A DNA stretch of 7,389 nt from Candidatus Nitrosopumilus sp. GTDB taxonomy: Archaea > Thermoproteota > Nitrososphaeria > Nitrososphaerales > Nitrosopumilaceae. Within the stretch, counting starts at the first letter, position 1; the number at the start of each line of letters is the position of its first letter. The stretch covers positions 1 through 7,389 of the forward strand of contig JAOUAE010000063.1 of the NCBI GenBank assembly GCA_029861085.1, given 5' to 3'. Positions 1 through 4,408 of the stretch are shown here, piece after piece. The notes under the pieces are model-generated. The model did no database searches. It was not told the DNA's origin and was given only the letters and a program-made list of their open reading frames with translations. A program made the position numbers and the translations under genes.

Positions 1-519
1 ATTCACAAAATTTACTTTCATCACGCAGCTAAGATGTAACTCCGAATCAAGCTCACTTTTTACAATTGGTACCTTGTAATACTTACAAAGCTTGCCTGTA
101 TCTGGTGCCCCATACAGACCAAATCTTGAACTTGAAGGATCGCATGTAAACCAATCCATCGAATCCTTATTGGATTCATGGACAAGGAAAATGCCAATTT
201 CTATAGGACATCGAACCAAAAATGAAGTTGATGCGCCTTCACTTAGAAACACTTCCTTGTCAAATTTAAGATAGACAAAATTGGTCCTGCGTGCAGGATA
301 GTTCAGTGGCCTGATTGGCGCAACCTCTATCCTGATCTTTTTTGAAATGGATGGAATGATCTTTTCCACAATATTTCCTTCTGAATCCTTGCGTAAATAA
401 GAAAAATGGCCTTCGTCATCCCTGCTTATCCTGACATCAACCGAGGGGAAAAACAATTCCAGTTTTTCTTCTATTTCATAAGGCCCATACTTTGAATATT
501 GTTTTACAGATTCTCCCAT
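1..519 (-). CDS. DUF432-like protein, 3' end beyond window
   Basis: An open minus-strand frame of 173 codons starts at ATG 519 and runs off the left edge without a stop, so only the N-terminal part is seen. The translation begins MGESVKQYSKYGPYEIEEKL. It contains a Pro-rich segment APIRPLNYPARRTNFVYL (about residues 67-84), the motif CPIEIGIFL (about 103-111), then DWFTCDPSSSRFGLYGAP (about 122-139) and a LCKYY segment. The order PIEIG..., then a Phe/Asp stretch, then [KR]x[AG]LYGxP and CxY matches what I recall of the archaeal DUF432 family, whose function is unknown; members are sometimes found near MscS-type mechanosensitive channels. There is no signal peptide or membrane segment in the visible part. 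A TATA-like AT stretch lies about 30 bp upstream. The coding call is strong because this is the longest clean frame in the region; the family name is from memory of the motifs. Confidence 0.82.
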   Translation of the reverse strand, partial: MGESVKQYSKYGPYEIEEKLELFFPSVDVRISRDDEGHFSYLRKDSEGNIVEKIIPSISKKIRIEVAPIRPLNYPARRTNFVYLKFDKEVFLSEGASTSFLVRCPIEIGIFLVHESNKDSMDWFTCDPSSSRFGLYGAPDTGKLCKYYKVPIVKSELDSELHLSCVMKVNFVN

Positions 520-547
520 TTCCAACGAAATGTGAATTATATCCGTA

Positions 548-557
548 CTTATTTAGA
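548..557 (-). promoter_or_regulatory. putative TATA box of the DUF432-like gene
   Basis: On the minus strand this reads TCTAAATAAG, centred about 33 bp upstream of ATG 519. That is roughly where an archaeal TATA box would sit for a transcript with a very short leader. No Shine-Dalgarno sequence is obvious before the ATG, which fits leaderless or near-leaderless initiation. Position and composition only. Confidence 0.35.
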
Positions 558-640
558 TTTAGAATTTTACAAAAATTACAATCACGCTATAAGCAAATAT
601 GGTAATTGTTATTTTTAATTGCAACATCAAGGGTATCGAA

Positions 641-925
641 CATGAGCGTCAATCACCATTGCTTTCTAAAACATTAATTGAAATCTAACAGAGATGGTCT
701 AGTATTGTACACCAACTTGGTATTTGTACATAATTTTGCTCGACTCTTCCATGGTATCCAAACTAATGACATCCACTTGATGAAACGGCAGTTGTTATTG
801 ATTTTGAAGTCGTCAGAACACGAGTCGAAATGTCCTACAAAAATCAGATTGGTATAAAATACTAGACAAGTGGTACTAGATTCCAATCATGGTTTAAGGT
901 AATAGTCTATGGTACAGTCCATGCT
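641..925. repeat. long imperfect inverted repeat (arms about 641-746 and 822-925)
   Basis: The plus strand of 677-746 resembles the minus strand of 887-822. Matched blocks in order are ATTGAAATCTA (677-687) against ATTGGAATCTA (887-877), an equal 9-nt gap on both arms, GTCTAGTATT (697-706) identical to 867-858, ACCAA, TTTGTA, and CGACTC (741-746) identical to 827-822. Weaker similarity continues outward to a CATG at 641 and at 925, reaching into the last codons of the small zinc-ribbon gene at 887. The unpaired centre is about 747-821. Overlapping frames on both strands here look alike because of this symmetry, so I do not call them genes. It could be an old inverted duplication, a MITE-like element without visible transposase, or a large RNA hairpin. 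Confidence 0.6.
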
Positions 926-985
926 GCAAAAATCTGAAGCAAACAGATCAAATTCCTTTCCACAATTTTTACATTGAACTTTCAT
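887..985 (-). CDS. 32-residue zinc-ribbon micro-protein (distal of pair)
   Basis: ATG 985 to TGA 889-887 encodes 32 residues starting MKVQCKNCGKEF and ending TIDYYLKP. Four cysteines form C5-x2-C8-x11-C20-x3-C24, with the second knuckle reading FCSMDC. This CxxCGK...FCSxxC pattern is typical of small archaeal zinc ribbons (the DUF2116-like type is my best comparison), in which the four Cys bind one zinc ion. Such proteins usually act in nucleic-acid or protein binding, but no specific role can be assigned. A weak GTGAG element sits 5 nt before the ATG. The gene follows a second zinc-ribbon gene with the same spacing and overlaps a 28-codon frame by 17 nt. It is too short for automatic calling, but the cysteine layout is unlikely by chance. 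Confidence 0.66.
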   Translation of the reverse strand: MKVQCKNCGKEFDLFASDFCSMDCTIDYYLKP

Positions 986-1055
986 TAGACTCACTTTTTT
1001 TGCATATGATTATGGGTTTGTCCATGGACGTATCATCTAAGATATTTCTTGTCAT
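969..1055 (-). CDS. possible 28-residue linking ORF with strong ribosome binding site
   Basis: ATG 1055 is preceded on the minus strand by AGGAGG (1068-1063) with a 7-nt spacer, the best-placed Shine-Dalgarno in this part of the window. The frame encodes 28 residues (MTRNILDDTSMDK... ending NESSM) and stops at TAA 971-969. It overlaps the end of the upstream zinc-ribbon gene by 23 nt and the start of the downstream one by 17 nt, so the three frames form a chain that could couple their translation. The peptide resembles nothing I know. The AGGAGG also encodes Arg-Arg in the upstream zinc-ribbon protein, so the match may be accidental. Confidence 0.33.
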   Translation of the reverse strand: MTRNILDDTSMDKPIIICKKSESNESSM

Positions 1056-1164
1056 AAAATTTCCTCCTTGTTGTTGACGCGATAAAACTGCATTGAAATG
1101 AACAATAACCTTCTCCTTCATCGTAGAATGTTCTTCCACAAGCAAAACATTTGCTCTGATTCAT
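1033..1164 (-). CDS. 43-residue zinc-ribbon micro-protein (proximal of pair)
   Basis: ATG 1164 to TGA 1035-1033 encodes 43 residues starting MNQSKCFACGRTFYDEG and ending in a basic tail, TTRRKFYDKKYLR. The cysteines are C6-x2-C9-x11-C21-x3-C25 (CFACG ... YCSFQC), the same spacing as the next gene, so the two are probably paralogues or members of one mini-zinc-ribbon family. The fold should bind a single zinc. The basic C-terminal tail would suit nucleic-acid contact, but that is inference. A TTTTATTC box lies about 26 bp upstream of the ATG and no Shine-Dalgarno is seen, consistent with leaderless transcription starting at this ATG. The downstream zinc gene is likely co-transcribed. Confidence 0.7.
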   Translation of the reverse strand: MNQSKCFACGRTFYDEGEGYCSFQCSFIASTTRRKFYDKKYLR

Positions 1165-1169
1165 GCAAG

Positions 1170-1493
1170 GCTAACTTTCAGATGAGAATAAAACGGTGAG
1201 TTTTTTTGATTTAGTTCCAGATAAAATCAATCAGCTGACTTTGTACGGGATTTATTCAAGAGATTTGAGTTTTTTGCATCTCTATTTTGATTTCCTGTTT
1301 CTAATTGTCCTCGTCGTCATTGCTGTTCTCAAACAATTTCTTACGTCTTTTCTTTTTGACCATCTGTTTATTCTCAATGAAATGGACACGTAATACTATA
1401 TTTCAAGTAAGAAATTTGTGCTAATCCAGTATTAGACAATCTAGTTGATTTCATCATAGATGCAATCAAACAAGATTATGACCGAAAGAATAT
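1170..1493. other. gene-poor AT-rich stretch
   Basis: No secure gene. Two weak things are present. First, a 20-codon minus-strand frame at 1363-1301 starts MVKKKRRKK and ends NDDEDN: a basic head with an acidic tail, with an AATATAGTATT box about 34 bp upstream. Second, a start-less plus-strand frame of about 33 codons (from about 1413 to TAG 1519-1521) reads ...NPVLDNLVDFIIDAIKQDYD..., which looks protein-like and could be a gene remnant. A 65-codon plus-strand frame at 1196-1393 is very Phe/Leu-rich and lies opposite the basic/acidic frame; I take it as a shadow. The 3' part contains CTAGTTGATTT (1441-1451), the exact inverse of 1498-1508. Confidence 0.4.
1186..1194 (-). promoter_or_regulatory. 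putative TATA box of the zinc-ribbon pair
   Basis: On the minus strand this reads GTTTTATTC, centred about 26 bp before ATG 1164. That is the spacing expected for an archaeal TATA box driving a leaderless mRNA, and it supports the chosen start. Not experimentally shown. Confidence 0.45.
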
Positions 1494-1521
1494 AAAAAAA
1501 TCAACTAGCCTTAATGGCTAG
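1494..1521 (-). terminator. hairpin plus T-tract terminator of the His-rich gene
   Basis: Reading the minus strand, CTAGCC (1521-1516), a 5-nt loop and GGCTAG (1510-1505) form a 6-bp stem. After a short TTGA comes a run of seven T (1500-1494). This resembles an intrinsic terminator for leftward transcription. The stem overlaps the last codons of the His-rich small gene, whose TGA is at 1503-1501. The arm 1498-1508 can alternatively pair with 1441-1451 over 11 bp. Confidence 0.5.
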
Positions 1522-1722
1522 ATTGAAGTTGTTGATATTTGATGCCCTCTTTCTCTTTTTCTTGTGGTCATGATTGTGATCATTTTTTTCATCACATGCA
1601 CCACCTTCACATGAGATATCCTTGACCTTCAACACATCACTTTTGTGGTGTAAATCTTCGTTGTCATGATTTGCATGTGAAGTATGAAAGTGATAGGACA
1701 TCAGACTGACCATGAGAATCAC
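1501..1722 (-). CDS. small His/Lys/Cys-rich protein, putative metal-binding, N-terminus uncertain
   Basis: The GTG at 1722 opens a 73-residue frame; later possible starts are ATG 1713 and ATG 1701 (MSYHFHTSH...). The body is strongly biased: HTSHANH and a DLHHKSD segment, a CEGGAC pair of cysteines, NDHNHDH, then KKKRKR and a neutral tail. The His clusters and CxxxxC suggest binding of a soft or transition metal such as Zn, Cu or Ni; this is composition-based inference, and I recognise no family. The first residues (ILMVSLM) are hydrophobic. Upstream, a strong Shine-Dalgarno leads into ATG 1748, whose frame MFASNRIIP stops at a TGA that overlaps this GTG (GTGA). Joining the frames would give MFASNRIIPVILMVSLMSY, which looks like a signal peptide or anchor, so a one-base loss at about 1722 is possible. 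A hairpin terminator follows. Confidence 0.6.
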   Translation of the reverse strand: MILMVSLMSYHFHTSHANHDNEDLHHKSDVLKVKDISCEGGACDEKNDHNHDHKKKRKRASNINNFNLAIKAS

Positions 1723-1745
1723 GGTATGATTCGATTACTTGCAAA

Positions 1746-1761
1746 CATTGTAGTTCACCTC
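1746..1761 (-). promoter_or_regulatory. strong ribosome binding site and start of 9-codon frame before the His-rich gene
   Basis: On the minus strand GAGGTGA (1761-1755) is a seven-base match to the usual archaeal 16S 3' end, followed by a 6-nt spacer and ATG 1748-1746. The frame encodes MFASNRIIP and ends at TGA 1721-1719, overlapping GTG 1722-1720. Such a good site marks a true translation start here. The His-rich protein is therefore probably made by extension of this frame (frameshift or sequencing error) or by termination-reinitiation at GTGA. Confidence 0.55.
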
Positions 1762-1813
1762 TCTAAGTTTAACCTCACAACACAAAAACAATATCTTGCT
1801 TTTAATCCAAATG

Positions 1814-1846
1814 TCAGTTGATTATATTCCGTATGAAATCAACTGA
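1814..1846. repeat. perfect 10-bp inverted repeat between divergent small genes
   Basis: TCAGTTGATT (1814-1823) and AATCAACTGA (1837-1846) are exact reverse complements with a 13-nt spacer. It lies between the leftward His-rich gene and the rightward 60-residue gene, about 67 bp before ATG 1913. A dimeric regulator's operator or a small RNA hairpin would both fit. A related GTTGATT core occurs at 1444-1450 and, inverted, at 1499-1505. Confidence 0.5.
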
Positions 1847-1883
1847 TTATTTTGATACTGACTCTCAGCAAAAATCTTTTGGC

Positions 1884-1890
1884 TTAATAC
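1884..1890 (+). promoter_or_regulatory. putative TATA box of the 60-residue gene
   Basis: TTAATAC is centred 26 bp upstream of ATG 1913, the normal archaeal spacing for a leaderless transcript. It makes ATG 1913 the more likely start than the in-frame TTG at 1895, which would lie upstream of the expected transcription start. Confidence 0.45.
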
Positions 1891-1912
1891 TGTATTGCAT
1901 TATTTTCATTTC

Positions 1913-2095
1913 ATGACACAACAAATCATAGTAAACAGACAGAATCCGAAAGCAGACCAATTAGACATGGTGAAAAAACATGTCAAAAATGCCCCTCTAA
2001 TCAGCGAATACAAGCCAATTGCGGCTGATCTAATGGGCTTGTCCTGGATCTTTGCAGGAGACGATGATGAAGGAGGATGGAATCCGTATGATTGA
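1913..2095 (+). CDS. small hypothetical protein, 60 residues, acidic C-terminus
   Basis: ATG 1913 to TGA 2093-2095 encodes MTQQIIVNRQNPKADQL... ending IFAGDDDEGGWNPYD. I recognise no family. The N-terminal half is mixed and moderately basic (VKKHVKN). A short hydrophobic/Trp segment follows (ADLMGLSWIFAG, about residues 44-55), then a run of acidic residues and an aromatic end. There is no signal peptide and no full-length membrane helix. A TATA-like box 26 bp upstream supports the start. The opposite strand is also open over the same interval, but its translation is Cys/Phe/Met-rich and unconvincing. The 3' end overlaps the next plus-strand gene by 8 nt, which suggests a two-gene operon with coupled translation. 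Function unknown. Confidence 0.58.
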   Translation: MTQQIIVNRQNPKADQLDMVKKHVKNAPLISEYKPIAADLMGLSWIFAGDDDEGGWNPYD

Positions 2096-2225
2096 ATCAG
2101 TTGAAACTTCATTGCATGCATTGGAATACGGATTGTGCAGTTCTCTTGTTACTCTGAGGCAACTATTGCGCAAACGCAAGGCAGAACCTGCATTTGACCC
2201 GGAGATGCTGGATGCATACAGGTAA
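2088..2225 (+). CDS. small hypothetical protein, 45 residues, overlapping the upstream gene
   Basis: ATG 2088 to TAA 2223-2225 encodes MIESVETSLHALEYGLCSSL... ending EPAFDPEMLDAYR. In-frame ATGs at 2064 and 2067 would add 8 or 7 residues, but AGGAGG at 2071-2076 lies downstream of them and 11 nt before ATG 2088, favouring the shorter form. The first 32 residues look like an amphipathic helix ending in a basic patch (RQLLRKRK), followed by a Pro/acidic tail. No family recognised. Local base composition is less AT-rich than the flanks, as expected for real coding sequence. The 8-nt overlap with the preceding gene implies coupling and perhaps a shared complex. Confidence 0.55.
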   Translation: MIESVETSLHALEYGLCSSLVTLRQLLRKRKAEPAFDPEMLDAYR

Positions 2226-2322
2226 TTGCGCTTATACTTCTAAGAGGAGGCGAGAATCATAAAGAGAGTTAGAAAATACAAGCAAACAAGGTTTGGAATC
2301 TGGCCAAAATGTAAATAAATGA

Positions 2323-2338
2323 TTTTTTTACTTTTTTT
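2323..2338 (+). terminator. T-tract terminator for the small-gene pair
   Basis: Two runs of seven T on the plus strand (2323-2329 and 2332-2338) lie about 100 bp past TAA 2225. Archaeal termination commonly uses such oligo-T tracts without a hairpin. The surrounding 2226-2466 holds no gene I can support. The minus-strand frames there (75 codons from ATG 2467, which overlaps the preceding stop as TAATG, and 38 codons from ATG 2385) have random-looking AT-rich composition. Confidence 0.4.
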
Positions 2339-2466
2339 CCAATATTTTTCACATCCACATGAAAGTTGTATGGTTTGTAAACCATTACAAAAAAACAAAG
2401 ACCTAGATGAATTTATGATCATCTTAAAATTTGCATGCAGATTATGACAGGTTGATGTTCTCAGCA

Positions 2467-2595
2467 TTAAGATTGTCTCCCTTGGAAAGTTTCTTCAGTC
2501 CCATTATCTGATAGGGTCTGTACATAATGCTCAACGTTAGGTGTAAGTTTGAACTCACGTAATCTAATTACAATTTCATCATCATCATCGGTCAT
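2467..2595 (-). CDS. acidic 42-residue hypothetical protein
   Basis: ATG 2595 to TAA 2469-2467 encodes MTDDDDEIVIRLREFKLTPN... ending TFQGRQS. The N-terminus is a run of four Asp and a Glu, followed by a short amphipathic strand/helix (IVIRLREFKL) and a segment PNVEHYVQTLSDNG. No motif or family recognised. The start is supported by an AAAATAAAA box centred 25 bp upstream. It lies 54 bp after the CNNM-like gene on the same strand and could be transcribed both from its own promoter and by read-through. Composition is far more protein-like than the alternative frames of this stretch. Function unknown. Confidence 0.58.
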   Translation of the reverse strand: MTDDDDEIVIRLREFKLTPNVEHYVQTLSDNGTEETFQGRQS

Positions 2596-2615
2596 TACTT
2601 GTCAAAGGATTCTAC

Positions 2616-2624
2616 TTTTATTTT
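2616..2624 (-). promoter_or_regulatory. putative TATA box of the acidic 42-residue gene
   Basis: AAAATAAAA on the minus strand is centred about 25 bp before ATG 2595, in the spacer after the CNNM-like gene. It suggests independent, leaderless transcription of the small gene. Confidence 0.4.
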
Positions 2625-2649
2625 CAATCACACCAAAAGCGACAAAAAT

Positions 2650-3645
2650 CTATCTTCGTTTTGCCTCTCCCATTATGTCTCCAACTATTTCTTCGATGAG
2701 ATCCTCTATTGTTATGATCCCCTCAAGTTTTTCTGTATCATCAAGCACAATGGCCATATGCGAATCTTTTTTCTTGAGTTCAACTAGGAGATCGCTGATT
2801 TTATCACTTGAATAGACAAAAAAAGGCTTTCTGGCAATCGTACCTATTCTAGTTTTGTTGTATTCCTTTTCAGGCAGTTTTGCAATGTCCCAAATGTGCA
2901 ATACGCCCACAATATTTTCGGGCGTTTTTACAAAGACGGGAATGCGAGAAAATCCTCTTTCCTCTATCTTCGATATGACATCTGACAGTTTCTTCTTGCT
3001 GTCAAGAGAAAATATCTCACTTTTTGGAGTCATTACATTTTGAATTGATGTGTCATCAAACTCCAATGCATTATGTACAAGATCATGTTCCTCTTTTTCC
3101 AGTGTTTTCTCTGCGTATCCCTGATCAACCACTTCCTTGATTTCTTCCTCTGTTATGGGCTTTAGGTGAGGATAACCTCCAGATAACTTCATTATTGTTT
3201 TGGTAAGATGTTCCAGAAATATTACAAAAGGATACATTGCATAAGTGAAGCCAAGCAGCACCTTGCTGAATCTCAGAGATATCTTTTCAGGATTAACATT
3301 ACAGTATGTTTTAGGCAGTATCTCGCCAAATACCAAAATTACAAACGTCATTATCCCAATTACTATCGCTACGCCCTGGCTTCCAAGTAGTTTTATTGCA
3401 ACATCTGCTGCCAGAACCGAAGAGGCTACGTTGACCAGGGTATTGCCAAGATTTACACTTGAGGTCATCATGCTAGGATTCATTTTTAGTTTGTAAAGTG
3501 GAGAGGAGCCTGGGACTCGCTGCCGGTATAATCTAATTACTTTGGAGCGTCTTACTCCCACTATTGCAATCTCCAGTCCGCTAAAAAGTGCATAGAGACA
3601 TATGAGGACTATAATCGAAATAATTTCAATTTCAACGTATTCCAA
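2650..3645 (-). CDS. CNNM/CorB-like (DUF21) membrane protein with CBS pair
   Basis: 331 residues from TTG 3645 to TAG at 2650. Residues about 1-155 are a CNNM (DUF21) membrane domain with three or four hydrophobic segments and the family marks FSGLE (21-25), NLGNTLVN (65-72) and GEILPK (107-112), which line the cation site in characterised archaeal and bacterial CorB/CorC proteins. An acidic helix (about 164-190) leads to a CBS pair: VMTPK (204-208), GFSRIPVF, NIVGVLHIWD, then a second CBS with HMAIVLDD and EGIITIEDLIEEIVGDI (to 324). The usual C-terminal CorC/HlyC domain is absent, so the protein ends right after the CBS pair. CBS pairs in this family bind ATP-Mg. The likely role is efflux or sensing of Mg2+ or a similar divalent cation. 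No ATG is available upstream before an in-frame stop, so TTG is chosen; an ATTTAA box sits about 29 bp before it, touching a palindrome. Confidence 0.9.
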   Translation of the reverse strand: MEYVEIEIISIIVLICLYALFSGLEIAIVGVRRSKVIRLYRQRVPGSSPLYKLKMNPSMMTSSVNLGNTLVNVASSVLAADVAIKLLGSQGVAIVIGIMTFVILVFGEILPKTYCNVNPEKISLRFSKVLLGFTYAMYPFVIFLEHLTKTIMKLSGGYPHLKPITEEEIKEVVDQGYAEKTLEKEEHDLVHNALEFDDTSIQNVMTPKSEIFSLDSKKKLSDVISKIEERGFSRIPVFVKTPENIVGVLHIWDIAKLPEKEYNKTRIGTIARKPFFVYSSDKISDLLVELKKKDSHMAIVLDDTEKLEGIITIEDLIEEIVGDIMGEAKRR

Positions 3646-3675
3646 CTGTAGAATGACGGTTCTCTGGCAAGTTAA

Positions 3676-3694
3676 ATGATATTCAGAATATCAT
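3676..3694. promoter_or_regulatory. palindrome at the CNNM gene promoter
   Basis: ATGATATT (3676-3683), spacer CAG, AATATCAT (3687-3694): a perfect 8-bp dyad. It starts 31 bp upstream of the TTG start of the CNNM-like gene and touches the TATA-like ATTTAA (3677-3672, minus). A repressor bound here would block TBP/TFB loading; binding just upstream could also activate. A metal-responsive regulator would make sense but is speculation. Confidence 0.5.
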
Positions 3695-3733
3695 GTTTGA
3701 AAATAATCTTCATTCTAATTTGTCATGTTGAAT

Positions 3734-4249
3734 TTACTTTATGATCATTACGGGTTTTTTGGACTTGTGAACGACATTGTAAGACACACTTCCAAGCAAT
3801 ATTTCCCCCGCATGTCCTTGCCCTCGCGAACCCATGATTATCAATCCTATGCCGTTCTTTTTATTTTCGGCAAATCTGACAATATCGTATCCGGGATTGC
3901 CCCACAATATGCTTCCTGTAAACCTGATTTTATTTTGCAGACATCTGTCTTCAGCTTGGTCTAGGATTTTCTGTCCTTGTTTGGTCATTTTTGCTTTGTA
4001 GCCTCTGGGCTCTATGGATGACAGCGGATCAAACAAGTCATCTAGCGGAACAGATGAAACATCTGCAGGGATTACAAAAATTACTGTGATCTTTGAACTA
4101 GTAAATTTTGCCAAATTTATTGCGTAATTAAGTGCATGAAGCGAAAACTTTGAGCCATCCAAGGGAACCAGGATGTTTTGAATTTGCCTCTTTGAGAGTC
4201 TAAAATTATTTTTTCTTGTTGGCTTGATCATTTTTAATCGAATCTTCAT
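3734..4249 (-). CDS. universal stress protein (UspA family), canonical ATP motif
   Basis: 171 residues, ATG 4249 to TAA 3736-3734. After a basic 21-residue N-terminal extension (MKIRLKMIKPTRKNN...) comes a complete USP fold: first strand and loop NILVPLDGS (25-33), helix 1, strand SKITVIFVIP, a central linker with acidic and Pro residues, strand GSILWGNPG (about 112-120), LIIMG, and the nucleotide motif G140-SRG143-x9-G153-S154, followed by the last strand KKPVMIIK. The intact G-2x-G-9x-G(S) signature predicts ATP binding. USP proteins are cytosolic and act in stress tolerance or as partners of membrane transporters. A TTTTAAA box is centred 25 bp before ATG 4249, favouring this start over the in-frame ATG at 4231. 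It sits between the symporter and CNNM genes, all on the minus strand, each apparently with its own promoter. Confidence 0.92.
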   Translation of the reverse strand: MKIRLKMIKPTRKNNFRLSKRQIQNILVPLDGSKFSLHALNYAINLAKFTSSKITVIFVIPADVSSVPLDDLFDPLSSIEPRGYKAKMTKQGQKILDQAEDRCLQNKIRFTGSILWGNPGYDIVRFAENKKNGIGLIIMGSRGQGHAGEILLGSVSYNVVHKSKKPVMIIK

Positions 4250-4292
4250 TTCCAGTGATTCATTTTTTAATTTAAAACATCAAGATGAAATC

Positions 4293-4324
4293 CAATGGTG
4301 AAAATACCTCTGTTTTCACCATTG
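4293..4324. repeat. perfect 12-bp inverted repeat upstream of the USP gene
   Basis: CAATGGTGAAAA (4293-4304), 8-nt loop, TTTTCACCATTG (4313-4324). It lies between the end of the symporter gene (4409) and the USP start (4249), centred about 34 bp upstream of the USP TATA-like box. It can be an operator for a dimeric regulator or a hairpin ending the symporter mRNA; the absence of a strong T-run just after it on the minus strand makes the first slightly more likely. Confidence 0.55.
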
Positions 4325-4408
4325 ATCGACATTTCTAAAACCATATTTTGTCATCTTTATGGACAATTATGGGCAAAACAAAAATCAACAAGTTAATGAT
4401 TTTCATAA

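Noticed and set aside
674..886. 70-codon minus-strand frame and its plus-strand counterpart of about 58 codons
   Set aside because: Both lie in the imperfect inverted repeat, which makes the two translations resemble each other; start codons are TTG only, with no ribosome site or family signal.
1196..1393. 65-codon plus-strand frame with a hydrophobic Phe/Leu-rich stretch
   Set aside because: GTG start, no promoter or ribosome site, composition typical of the complement of Lys-rich/AT-rich DNA; overlaps the promoter of the zinc-ribbon pair.
1906..2121. 71-codon minus-strand frame opposite the 60-residue gene
   Set aside because: Cys/Met/Ser-biased translation and no promoter; the plus-strand frame has a TATA box at the right distance and a coupled downstream gene.
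2246..2312. Plus-strand GAGGAGG followed at 8 nt by a frame reading ATA AAG AGA GTT...
   Set aside because: There is no ATG, GTG or TTG at the right distance; an ATA start would be extraordinary and the peptide would be about 17 residues.
2240..2467. 75-codon minus-strand frame starting in TAATG after the 42-residue gene, and a nested 38-codon frame from 2385
   Set aside because: The TAATG overlap is attractive, but the translations look random and Phe/Lys/Ser-rich, and the region contains oligo-T/A tracts typical of intergenic DNA.
2549..3496. Plus-strand frames opposite the CNNM gene
   Set aside because: Shadows of the conserved minus-strand CNNM/CBS protein; no independent motifs.
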